The notes beneath the pieces were generated by a model, which worked only from the letters and a program-made list of their open reading frames with translations, searched no databases and had not been told where the DNA came from. A program made the translations under genes and the position numbers. From Auanema rhodensis (lineage: Eukaryota > Nematoda > Chromadorea > Rhabditida > Rhabditidae), in assembly GCA_964057225.1 (NCBI GenBank), contig CAXKVF010000074.1, forward strand, positions 744,001 through 808,000: a stretch of DNA of 64,000 nucleotides. The letters run 5' to 3'. Each line of letters opens with the position of its first letter. The stretch's first letter is position 1. This document shows, piece after piece, positions 13,301 through 26,224 of this stretch.

Positions 13301-16300
13301 TCACGTGAAAGATAAAGAGATGCGGTTTTCAAAATTAGATTCCCCATGTCCATATTAGTCTAAAAACAAATTTTTATTGATATTGGTTCATGGTAACCAT
13401 GACTTTGAAATTTACGTGAACTTTAATTTATGCTAATTAAATGTACACGTGATGTGCACTTGGTATGTAACTCGCTTCACGTGAAAGATAAAGAGATGCG
13501 GTTTTCAAAATTAGATTCCCCATGTCCATATTAGTTTAAAAACAAATTTTTATTGATATTGGTGCATGGTAACCATGACTTTGAAATTTACGTGAACTTT
13601 AATTTATGCTAATTAAATGTACACGTGATGTGCACTTGGTATGTAACTCGCTTCACGTGAAAGATAAAGAGATGCGGTTTTCAAAATTAGATTCCCCATG
13701 TCCATATTAGTTTAAAAACAAATTTTTATTGATATTGGTGCATGGTAACCATGACTTTGAAATTTACGTGAACTTTAATTTATGCTAATTAAATGTACAC
13801 GTGATGTGCACTTGGTATGTAACTCGCTTCACGTGAAAGATAAAGAGATGCGGTTTTCAAAATTAGATTCCCCATGTCCATATTAGTCTAAAAACAAATT
13901 TTAATTGATATTGGTTCATGGTAACCATGACTTTGAATTTTACGTGAACTTTAATTTATGCTAATTAAATGTACACGTGATGTGCACTTGATATGTAACT
14001 CGCTTCACGTGAAAGATAAAGAGATGCGGTTTTCAAAATTAGATTCCCCATGTCCATATTAGTTTAAAAACAAATTTTTATTGATATTGGTGCATGGTAA
14101 CCATGACTTTGAAATTTACGTGAACTTTAATTTATGCTAATTAAATGTACACGTGATGTGCACTTGGTATGTAACTCGCTTCACGTGAAAGATAAAGAGA
14201 TGCGGTTTTCAAAATTAGATTCCCCATGTCCATATTAGTTTAAAAACAAATTTTTATTGATATTGGTGCATGGTAACCATGACTTTGAAATTTACGTGAA
14301 CTTTAATTTATGCTAATTAAATGTACACGTGATGTGCACTTGGTATGTAACTCGCTTCACGTGAAAGATAAAAAGATGCGGTTTTCAAAATTAGATTCCC
14401 CATGTCCATATTAGTCTAAAAACAAATTTTTATTGATATTGGTGCATGGTAACCATGACTTTGAAATTTACGTGAACTTTAATTTATGCTAATTAAATGT
14501 ACACGTGATGTGTACTTGGTATGTAACTCGCTTCACGTGAAAGATGAAGAGATGCGGTTTTCAAAATTAGATTCCCCATGTCCATATTAGTCTAAAAACA
14601 AATTTTTATTGATATTGGTTCATGGTAACCATGACTTTGAAATTTACGTGAACTTTAATTTATGCTAATTAAATGTACACGTGATGTGCACTTGGTATAT
14701 AACTCGCTTCACGTGAAAGATAAAGAGATGCGGTTTTCAAAATTAGATTCCCCATGTCCATATTAGTTTAAAAACAAATTTTTATTGATATTGGTGCATG
14801 GTAACCATGACTTTGAAATTTACGTGAACTTTAATTTATGCTAATTAAATGTACACGTGATGTGCACTTGGTATGTAACTCGCTTCACGTGAAAGATAAA
14901 GAGATGCGGTTTTCAAAATTAGATTCCCCATGTCCATATTAGTTTAAAAACAAATTTTTATTGATATTGGTGCATGGTAACCATGACTTTGAAATTTACG
15001 TGAACTTTAATTTATGCTAATTAAATGTACACGTGATGTGCACTTGGTATGTAACTCGCTTCACGTGAAAGATAAAAAGATGCGGTTTTCAAAATTAGAT
15101 TCCCCATGTCCATATTAGTCTAAAAACAAATTTTTATTGATATTGGTGCATGGTAACCATGACTTTGAAATTTACGTGAACTTTAATTTATGCTAATTAA
15201 ATGTACACGTGATGTGTACTTGGTATGTAACTCGCTTCACGTGAAAGATGAAGAGATGCGGTTTTCAAAATTAGATTCCCCATGTCCATATTAGTCTAAA
15301 AACAAATTTTTATTGATATTGGTTCATGGTAACCATGACTTTGAAATTTACGTGAACTTTAATTTATGCTAATTAAATGTACACGTGATGTGCACTTGGT
15401 ATGTAACTCGCTTCACGTGAAAGATAAAGAGATGCGGTTTTCAAAATTAGATTCCCCATGTCCATATTAGTCTAAAAACAAATTTTTATTGATATTGGTT
15501 CATGGTAACCATGACTTTGAAATTTACGTGAACTTTAATTTATGCTAATTAAATGTACACGTGATGTGCACTTGGTATGTAACTCGCTTCACGTGAAAGA
15601 TAAAAAGATGCGGTTTTCAAAATTAGATTCCCCATGTCCATATTAGTCTAAAAACAAATTTTTATTGATATTGGTGCATGGTAACCATGACTTTGAAATT
15701 TACGTGAACTTTAATTTATGCTAATTAAATGTACACGTGATGTGCACTTAGTATGTAACTTGCTTCACGTGAAAGATAAAGAGATGCGGTTTTCAAAATT
15801 AGATTCCCCATGTCCATATTAGTCTAAAAACAAATTTTTATTGATATTGGTGCATGGTAACCATGACTTTGAAATTTACGTGAACTTTAATTTATGCTAA
15901 TTAAATGTACACGTGATGTGCACTTGGTATGTAACTCGCTTCACGTGAAAGATAAAGAGATGCGGTTTTCAAAATTAGATTCCCCATGTCCATATTAGTT
16001 TAAAAACAAATTTTTATTGATATTGGTGCATGGTAACCATGACTTTGAAATTTACGTGAACTTTAATTTATGCTAATTAAATGTACACGTGATGTGCACT
16101 TGGTATGTAACTCGCTTCACGTGAAAGATAAAGAGATGCGGTTTTCAAAATTAGATTCCCCATGTCCATATTAGTTTAAAAACAAATTTTTATTGATATT
16201 GGTGCATGGTAACCATGACTTTGAAATTTACGTGAACTTTAATTTATGCTAATTAAATGTACACGTGATGTGCACTTGGTATGTAACTCGCTTCACGTGA

Positions 16301-18480
16301 AAGATAAAAAGATGCGGTTTTCAAAATTAGATTCCCCATGTCCATATTAGTCTAAAAACAAATTTTTATTGATATTGGTGCATGGTAACCATGACTTTGA
16401 AATTTACGTGAACTTTAATTTATGCTAATTAAATGTACACGTGATGTGTACTTGGTATGTAACTCGCTTCACGTGAAAGATGAAGAGATGCGGTTTTCAA
16501 AATTAGATTCCCCATGTCCATATTAGTCTAAAAACAAATTTTTATTGATATTGGTTCATGGTAACCATGACTTTGAAATTTACGTGAACTTTAATTTATG
16601 CTAATTAAATGTACACGTGATGTGCACTTGGTATGTAACTCGCTTCACGTGAAAGATAAAGAGATGCGGTTTTCAAAATTAGATTCCCCATGTCCATATT
16701 AGTCTAAAAACAAATTTTTATTGATATTGGTTCATGGTAACCATGACTTTGAAATTTACGTGAACTTTAATTTATGCTAATTAAATGTACACGTGATGTG
16801 CACTTGGTATGTAACTCGCTTCACGTGAAAGATAAAGAGATGCGGTTTTCAAAATTAGATTCCCCATGTCCATATTAGTCTAAAAACAAATTTTTATTGA
16901 TATTGGTGCATGGTAACCATGACTTTGAAATTTACGTGAACTTTAATTTATGCTAATTAAATGTACACGTGATGTGCACTTAGTATGTAACTTGCTTCAC
17001 GTGAAAGATGAAGAGATGCGGTCTTCAAAATTAGATTCCCCATGTCCATATTAGTCTAAAAACAAATTTTTATTGATATTGGTGCATGGTAACCATGACT
17101 TTGAAATTTACGTGAACTTTAATTTATGCTAATTAAATGTACACGTGATGTGTACTTGGTATGTAACTCGCTTCACGTGAAAGATGAAGAGATGCGGTTT
17201 TCAAAATTAGATTCCCCATGTCCATATTAGTCTAAAAACAAATTTTTATTGATATTGGTTCATGGTAACCATGACTTTGAAATTTACGTGAACTTTAATT
17301 TATGCTAATTAAATGTACACGTGATGTGCACTTGGTATGTAACTCGCTTCACGTGAAAGATAAAGAGATGCGGTTTTCAAAATTAGATTCCCCATGTCCA
17401 TATTAGTCTAAAAACAAATTTTTATTGATATTGGTTCATGGTAACCATGACTTTGAAATTTACGTGAACTTTAATTTATGCTAATTAAATGTACACGTGA
17501 TGTGCACTTGGTATGTAACTCGCTTCACGTGAAAGATAAAGAGATGCGGTTTTCAAAATTAGATTCCCCATGTCCATATTAGTCTAAAAACAAATTTTTA
17601 TTGATATTGGTGCATGGTAACCATGACTTTGAAATTTACGTGAACTTTAATTTATGCTAATTAAATGTACACGTGATGTGCACTTAGTATGTAACTTGCT
17701 TCACGTGAAAGATGAAGAGATGCGGTTTTCAAAATTAGATTCCCCATGTCCATATTAGTCTAAAAACAAATTTTTATTGATTTTGGTGCATGGTAACCAT
17801 GACTTTGAAATTTACGTGAACTTTAATTTATGCTAATTAAATGTACACGTGATGTGCACTTGGTATGTAACTCGCTTCACGTGAAAGATAAAGAGATGCG
17901 GTTTTCAAAATTAGATTCCCCATGTCCATATTAGTCTAAAAACAAATTTTTATTGATATTGGTGCATGGTAACCATGACTTTGAAATTTACGTGAACTTT
18001 AATTTATGCTAATTAAATGTACACGTGATGTGCACTTGGTATGTAACTTGCTTCACGTGAAAGATGAAGAGATGCGGTTTTCAAAATTAGATTCCCCATG
18101 TCCATATTAGTCTAAAAACAAATTTTTATTGATTTTGGTGCATGGTAACCATGACTTTGAAATTTACGTGAACTTTAATTTATGCTAATTAAATGTACAC
18201 GTGATGTGCACTTGGTATGTAACTCGCTTCACGTGAAAGATAAAGAGATGCGGTTTTCAAAATTAGATTCCCCATGTCCATATTAGTCTAAAAACAAATT
18301 TTTATTGATATTGGTGCATGGTAACCATGACTTTGAAATTTACGTGAACTTTAATTTATGCTAATTAAATGTACACGTGATGTGCACTTGGTATGTAACT
18401 CGCTTCACGTGAAAGATAAAGAGATGCGGTTTTCAAAATTAGATTCCCCATGTCCATATTAGTCTAAAAACAAATTTTTA
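6513..18480 (+). repeat. Satellite domain B (M38-M105): 160t / 117a / 81t families
   Basis: Position 160 is t in many units from M42 to M92, often several in a row. A three-unit signature of 117a, then 81t+114g, then t12 occurs at M43-45, M52-54, M82-84, M86-88 and M93-95. Units with 6t (gattttgg) mark M38, M56, M102 and M104. Units with 70t+76g mark M40, M58 and M61. Toward the right, 86a+97t units (M90, M97, M101) appear. No other sequence class is present. Confidence 0.85.
14257..17776 (+). repeat. Nested 4-, 7- and 4-unit repeats around the 117a / 81t signature
   Basis: M82-M84 and M86-M88 match at a 4-unit offset (704 bp). M86-M90 (14961-15840) match M93-M97 (16193-17072) at 7 units, ending in the rare 86a+97t unit. 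M94-M97 match M98-M101 at 4 units. M101-M102 and M103-M104 then match at 2 units, though M103 lacks 86a. Changing offsets within 3.5 kb suggest repeated unequal exchange of different sizes. Confidence 0.75.
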
Positions 18481-19712
18481 TTGATATTGGTTCATGGTAA
18501 CCATGACTTTGAAATTTACGTGAACTTTAATTTATGCTAATTAAATGTATACGTGGTGTGCACTTGGTATATAACTCGCTTCACGTGAAAGATAAAGAGA
18601 TGCGGTTTTCAAAATTAGATTCCCCATGTCCATATTAGTCTAAAAACAAATTTTTATTGATATTGGTTCATGGTAACCATGACTTTGAAATTTACGTGAA
18701 CTTTAATTTATGCTAATTAAATGTACACGTGATGTGCACTTGGTATGTAACTCGCTTCACGTGAAAGATAAAGAGATGCGGTTTTCAAAATTAGATTCCC
18801 CATGTCCATATTAGTCTAAAAACAAATTTTTATTGATATTGGTTCATGGTAACCATGACTTTGAAATTTACGTGAACTTTAATTTATGCTAATTAAATGT
18901 ACACGTGATGTGCACTTGGTATGTAACTCGCTTCACGTGAAAGATAAAGAGATGCGGTTTTCAAAATTAGATTCCCCATGTCCATATTAGTCTAAAAACA
19001 AATTTTTATTGATATTGGTTCATGGTAACCATGACTTTGAAATTTACGTGAACTTTAATTTATGCTAATTAAATGTACACGTGATGTGCACTTGGTATGT
19101 AACTCGCTTCACGTGAAAGATAAAGAGATGCGGTTTTTAAAATTAGATTCCCCATGTCCATATTAGTCTAAAAACAAATTTTCATTGATATTGGTTCATG
19201 GTAACCATGACTTTGAATTTTACGTGAACTTTAATTTATGCTAATTAAATGTACACGTGATGTGCACTTGGTATGTAACTCGCTTCACGTGAAAGATAAA
19301 GAGATGCGGTTTTCAAAATTAGATTCCCCATGTCCATATTAGTCTAAAAACAAATTTTTATTGATATTGGTTCATGGTAACCATGACTTTGAAATTTACG
19401 TAAACTTTAATTTATGCTAATTAAATGTACACGTGATGTGCACTTGGTATGTAACTCGCTTCACGTGAAAGATAAAGAGATGCGGTTTTCAAAATTAGAT
19501 TCCCCATGTCCATATTAGTCTAAAAACAAATTTTTATTGATATTGGTTCATGGTAACCATGACTTTGAATTTAACGTGAACTTTAATTTATGCTAATTAA
19601 ATGTACACGTGATGTGCACTTGGTATGTAACTCGCTTCACGTGAAAGATAAAGAGATGCGGTTTTCAAAATCAGATTCCCCATGTCCATATTAGTCTAAA
19701 AACAAATTTTTA
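18481..19712 (+). repeat. Seven-unit block, copy 1 (M106-M112)
   Basis: In order: t12+70t+76g+91a; t12; t12; t12+130t+175c; t12+34t; t12+42a; t12+34t+37a+136c. The same seven-unit haplotype recurs four more times in the window. Copy 1 is preceded by a 6t unit and a g12 unit (M104-M105), as are copies 3 and 5. Confidence 0.85.
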
Positions 19713-20592
19713 TTGATATTGGTGCATGGTAACCATGACTTTGAAATTTACGTGAACTTTAATTTATGCTAATTAAATGTACACGTGATGTGCACTTGGT
19801 ATGTAACTCGCTTCACGTGAAAGATAAAGAGATGCGGTTTTCAAAATTAGATTCCCCATGTCCATATTAGTCTAAAAACAAATTTTTATTGATATTGGTG
19901 CATGGTAACCATGACTTTGAAATTTACGTGAACTTTAATTTATGCTAATTAAATGTACACGTGATGTGCACTTGGTATGTAACTCGCTTCACGTGAAAGA
20001 TATAGAGATGCGGTTTTCAAAATTAGATTCCCCATGTCCATATTAGTCTAAAAACAAATTTTTATTGATATTGGTGCATGGTAACCATGACTTTGAAATT
20101 TACGTGAACTTTAATTTATGCTAATTAAATGTACACGTGATGTGCACTTAGTATGTAACTTGCTTCACGTGAAAGATGAAGAGATGCGGTTTTCAAAATT
20201 AGATTCCCCATGTCCATATTAGTCTAAAAACAAATTTTTATTGATTTTGGTGCATGGTAACCATGACTTTGAAATTTACGTGAACTTTAATTTATGCTAA
20301 TTAAATGTACACGTGATGTGCACTTGGTATGTAACTCGCTTCACGTGAAAGATAAAGAGATGCGCTTTTCAAAATTAGATTCCCCATGTCCATATTAGTC
20401 TAAAAACAAATTTTCATTGATATTGGTGCATGGTAACCATGACTTTGAATTTTACGTGAACTTTAATTTATGCTAATTAAATGTACACGTGATGTGCACT
20501 TGGTATGTAACTCGCTTCACGTGAAAGATAAAGAGATGCGGTTTTCAAAATTAGATTCCCCATGTCCATATTAGTCTAAAAACAAATTTTTA

Positions 20593-22704
20593 TTGATATT
20601 GGTTCATGGTAACCATGACTTTGAAATTTACGTGAACTTTAATTTATGCTAATTAAATGTACACGTGATGTGCACTTGGTATGTAACTCGCTTCACGTGA
20701 AAGATAAAGAGATGCGGTTCTCAAAATTAGATTCCCCATGTCCATATTAGTCTAAAAACAAATTTTTATTGATATTGGTTCATGGTAACCATGACTTTGA
20801 AATTTACGTGAACTTTAATTTATGCTAATTAAATGTACACGTGATGTGCACTTGGTATGTAACTCGCTTCACGTGAAAGATAAAGAGATGCGGTTTTCAA
20901 AATTAGATTCCCCATGTCCATATTAGTCTAAAAACAAATTTTTATTGATATTGGTTCATGGTAACCATGACTTTGAAATTTACGTAAACTTTAATTTATG
21001 CTAATTAAATGTACACGTGATGTGCACTTGGTATGTAACTCGCTTCACGTGAAAGATAAAGAGATGCGGTTTTCAAAATTAGATTCCCCATGTCCATATT
21101 AGTCTAAAAACAAATTTTTATTGATATTGGTTCATGGTAACCATGACTTTGAATTTTACGTGAACTTTAATTTATGCTAATTAAATGTACACGTGATGTG
21201 CACTTGGTATGTAACTCGCTTCACGTGAAAGATAAAGAGATGCGGTTTTCAAAATTAGATTCCCCATGTCCATATTAGTCTAAAAACAAATTTTTATTGA
21301 TATTGGTTCATGGTAACCATGACTTTGAAATTTACGTGAACTTTAATTTATGCTAATTAAATGTATACGTGGTGTGCACTTGGTATATAACTCGCTTCAC
21401 GTGAAAGATAAAGAGATGCGGTTTTCAAAATTAGATTCCCCATGTCCATATTAGTCTAAAAACAAATTTTTATTGATATTGGTTCATGGTAACCATGACT
21501 TTGAAATTTACGTGAACTTTAATTTATGCTAATTAAATGTACACGTGATGTGCACTTGGTATGTAACTCGCTTCACGTGAAAGATAAAGAGATGCGGTTT
21601 TCAAAATTAGATTCCCCATGTCCATATTAGTCTAAAAACAAATTTTTATTGATATTGGTTCATGGTAACCATGACTTTGAAATTTACGTGAACTTTAATT
21701 TATGCTAATTAAATGTACACGTGATGTGCACTTGGTATGTAACTCGCTTCACGTGAAAGATAAAGAGATGCGGTTCTCAAAATTAGATTCCCCATGTCCA
21801 TATTAGTCTAAAAACAAATTTTTATTGATATTGGTTCATGGTAACCATGACTTTGAAATTTACGTGAACTTTAATTTATGCTAATTAAATGTACACGTGA
21901 TGTGCACTTGGTATGTAACTCGCTTCACGTGAAAGATAAAGAGATGCGGTTTTCAAAATTAGATTCCCCATGTCCATATTAGTCTAAAAACAAATTTTTA
22001 TTGATATTGGTTCATGGTAACCATGACTTTGAAATTTACGTAAACTTTAATTTATGCTAATTAAATGTACACGTGATGTGCACTTGGTATGTAACTCGCT
22101 TCACGTGAAAGATAAAGAGATGCGGTTTTCAAAATTAGATTCCCCATGTCCATATTAGTCTAAAAACAAATTTTTATTGATATTGGTTCATGGTAACCAT
22201 GACTTTGAATTTTACGTGAACTTTAATTTATGCTAATTAAATGTACACGTGATGTGCACTTGGTATGTAACTCGCTTCACGTGAAAGATAAAGAGATGCG
22301 GTTTTCAAAATTAGATTCCCCATGTCCATATTAGTCTAAAAACAAATTTTTATTGATATTGGTTCATGGTAACCATGACTTTGAAATTTACGTGAACTTT
22401 AATTTATGCTAATTAAATGTATACGTGGTGTGCACTTGGTATATAACTCGCTTCACGTGAAAGATAAAGAGATGCGGTTTTCAAAATTAGATTCCCCATG
22501 TCCATATTAGTCTAAAAACAAATTTTTATTGATATTGGTTCATGGTAACCATGACTTTGAAATTTACGTGAACTTTAATTTATGCTAATTAAATGTACAC
22601 GTGATGTGCACTTGGTATGTAACTCGCTTCACGTGAAAGATAAAGAGATGCGGTTTTCAAAATTAGATTCCCCATGTCCATATTAGTCTAAAAACAAATT
22701 TTTA
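20593..22704 (+). repeat. 6-unit (1,056-bp) HOR, M118-M123 and M124-M129
   Basis: Each copy reads t12+128c, t12, t12+42a, t12+34t, t12+70t+76g+91a, t12. The 128c change (ggttctc) was seen only in M118 and M124, near 20720 and 21776, exactly six monomers apart. This is the cleanest short HOR in domain C. Confidence 0.8.
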
Positions 22705-23584
22705 TTGATATTGGTTCATGGTAACCATGACTTTGAAATTTACGTGAACTTTAATTTATGCTAATTAAATGTACACGTGATGTGCACTTGGTATGTAACT
22801 CGCTTCACGTGAAAGATAAAGAGATGCGGTTTTCAAAATTAGATTCCCCATGTCCATATTAGTCTAAAAACAAATTTTTATTGATATTGGTTCATGGTAA
22901 CCATGACTTTGAAATTTACGTGAACTTTAATTTATGCTAATTAAATGTACACGTGATGTGCACTTGGTATGTAACTCGCTTCACGTGAAAGATAAAGAGA
23001 TGCGGTTTTTAAAATTAGATTCCCCATGTCCATATTAGTCTAAAAACAAATTTTCATTGATATTGGTTCATGGTAACCATGACTTTGAATTTTACGTGAA
23101 CTTTAATTTATGCTAATTAAATGTACACGTGATGTGCACTTGGTATGTAACTCGCTTCACGTGAAAGATAAAGAGATGCGGTTTTCAAAATTAGATTCCC
23201 CATGTCCATATTAGTCTAAAAACAAATTTTTATTGATATTGGTTCATGGTAACCATGACTTTGAAATTTACGTAAACTTTAATTTATGCTAATTAAATGT
23301 ACACGTGATGTGCACTTGGTATGTAACTCGCTTCACGTGAAAGATAAAGAGATGCGGTTTTCAAAATTAGATTCCCCATGTCCATATTAGTCTAAAAACA
23401 AATTTTTATTGATATTGGTTCATGGTAACCATGACTTTGAATTTAACGTGAACTTTAATTTATGCTAATTAAATGTACACGTGATGTGCACTTGGTATGT
23501 AACTCGCTTCACGTGAAAGATAAAGAGATGCGGTTTTCAAAATCAGATTCCCCATGTCCATATTAGTCTAAAAACAAATTTTTA
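22353..23584 (+). repeat. Seven-unit block, copy 2 (M128-M134)
   Basis: Same order of seven marker units as copy 1, 22 monomers (3,872 bp) further on. Here the left flank is a 34t unit rather than the 6t / g12 pair. Its right flank (g12, g12, t12, t12+125c+175c, g12+34t) matches that of copy 5, 99 monomers away. Confidence 0.85.
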
Positions 23585-26224
23585 TTGATATTGGTGCATG
23601 GTAACCATGACTTTGAAATTTACGTGAACTTTAATTTATGCTAATTAAATGTACACGTGATGTGCACTTGGTATGTAACTCGCTTCACGTGAAAGATAAA
23701 GAGATGCGGTTTTCAAAATTAGATTCCCCATGTCCATATTAGTCTAAAAACAAATTTTTATTGATATTGGTGCATGGTAACCATGACTTTGAAATTTACG
23801 TGAACTTTAATTTATGCTAATTAAATGTACACGTGATGTGCACTTGGTATGTAACTCGCTTCACGTGAAAGATAAAGAGATGCGGTTTTCAAAATTAGAT
23901 TCCCCATGTCCATATTAGTCTAAAAACAAATTTTTATTGATATTGGTTCATGGTAACCATGACTTTGAAATTTACGTGAACTTTAATTTATGCTAATTAA
24001 ATGTACACGTGATGTGCACTTGGTATGTAACTCGCTTCACGTGAAAGATAAAGAGATGCGGTTTTCAAAATTAGATTCCCCATGTCCATATTAGTCTAAA
24101 AACAAATTTTTATTGATATTGGTTCATGGTAACCATGACTTTGAAATTTACGTGAACTTTAATTTATGCTAATTAAATGTACACGTGATGTGCACTTGGT
24201 ATGTAACTCGCTTCACGTGAAAGATAAAGAGATGCGCTTTTCAAAATTAGATTCCCCATGTCCATATTAGTCTAAAAACAAATTTTCATTGATATTGGTG
24301 CATGGTAACCATGACTTTGAATTTTACGTGAACTTTAATTTATGCTAATTAAATGTACACGTGATGTGCACTTGGTATGTAACTCGCTTCACGTGAAAGA
24401 TAAAGAGATGCGGTTTTCAAAATTAGATTCCCCATGTCCATATTAGTCTAAAAACAAATTTTCATTGATATTGGTGCATGGTAACCATGACTTTGAATTT
24501 TACGTGAACTTTAATTTATGCTAATTAAATGTACACGTGATGTGCACTTGGTATGTAACTCGCTTCACGTGAAAGATAAAGAGATGCGGTTTTCAAAATT
24601 AGATTCCCCATGTCCATATTAGTCTAAAAACAAATTTTTATTGATATTGGTTCATGGTAACCATGACTTTGAATTTTACGTGAACTTTAATTTATGCTAA
24701 TTAAATGTACACGTGATGTGCACTTGGTATGTAACTCGCTTCACGTGAAAGATAAAGAGATGCGGTTTTCAAAATTAGATTCCCCATGTGCATATTAGTC
24801 TAAAAACAAATTTTTATTGATATTGGTTCATGGTAACCATGACTTTGAAATTTACGTAAACTTTAATTTATGCTAATTAAATGTACACGTGATGTGCACT
24901 TGGTATGTAACTCGCTTCACGTGAAAGATAAAGAGATGCGGTTTTCAAAATTAGATTCCCCATGTCCATATTAGTCTAAAAACAAATTTTTATTGATATT
25001 GGTTCATGGTAACCATGACTTTGAATTTTACGTGAACTTTAATTTATGCTAATTAAATGTACACGTGATGTGCACTTGGTATGTAACTCGCTTCACGTGA
25101 AAGATAAAGAGATGCGGTTTTCAAAATTAGATTCCCCATGTCCATATTAGTCTAAAAACAAATTTTTATTGATATTGGTTCATGGTAACCATGACTTTGA
25201 AATTTACGTGAACTTTAATTTATGCTAATTAAATGTACACGTGATGTGCACTTGGTATGTAACTCGCTTCACGTGAAAGATAAAGAGATGCGCTTTTCAA
25301 AATTAGATTCCCCATGTCCATATTAGTCTAAAAACAAATTTTCATTGATATTGGTGCATGGTAACCATGACTTTGAATTTTACGTGAACTTTAATTTATG
25401 CTAATTAAATGTACACGTGATGTGCACTTGGTATGTAACTCGCTTCACGTGAAAGATAAAGAGATGCGGTTTTCAAAATTAGATTCCCCATGTCCATATT
25501 AGTCTAAAAACAAATTTTTATTGATATTGGTTCATGGTAACCATGACTTTGAAATTTACGTGAACTTTAATTTATGCTAATTAAATGTACACGTGATGTG
25601 CACTTGGTATGTAACTCGCTTCACGTGAAAGATAAAGAGATGCGGTTTTCAAAATTAGATTCCCCATGTCCATATTAGTCTAAAAACAAATTTTTATTGA
25701 TATTGGTTCATGGTAACCATGACTTTGAAATTTACGTGAACTTTAATTTATGCTAATTAAATGTACACGTGATGTGCACTTGGTATGTAACTCGCTTCAC
25801 GTGAAAGATAAAGAGATGCGGTTTTCAAAATTAGATTCCCCATGTCCATATTAGTCTAAAAACAAATTTTTATTGATATTGGTTCATGGTAACCATGACT
25901 TTGAAATTTACGTAAACTTTAATTTATGCTAATTAAATGTACACGTGATGTGCACTTGGTATGTAACTCGCTTCACGTGAAAGATAAAGAGATGCGGTTT
26001 TCAAAATTAGATTCCCCATGTCCATATTAGTCTAAAAACAAATTTTTATTGATATTGGTTCATGGTAACCATGACTTTGAATTTAACGTGAACTTTAATT
26101 TATGCTAATTAAATGTACACGTGATGTGCACTTGGTATGTAACTCGCTTCACGTGAAAGATAAAGAGATGCGGTTTTCAAAATTAGATTCCCCATGTCCA
26201 TATTAGTCTAAAAACAAATTTTTA

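Larger units (their letters stand above)
18481..26224 (+). repeat. Satellite domain C (M106-M149): 34t / 42a / 34t+37a families
   Basis: Markers new to this stretch are 42a (cgtaaac), 34t, the pair 34t+37a, 130t, 125c and 175c. They come in fixed orders, such as 42a followed by a 34t unit. It holds two copies of the seven-unit block described separately, and a 6-unit HOR at M118-M129. Only satellite sequence is seen. Confidence 0.85.
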
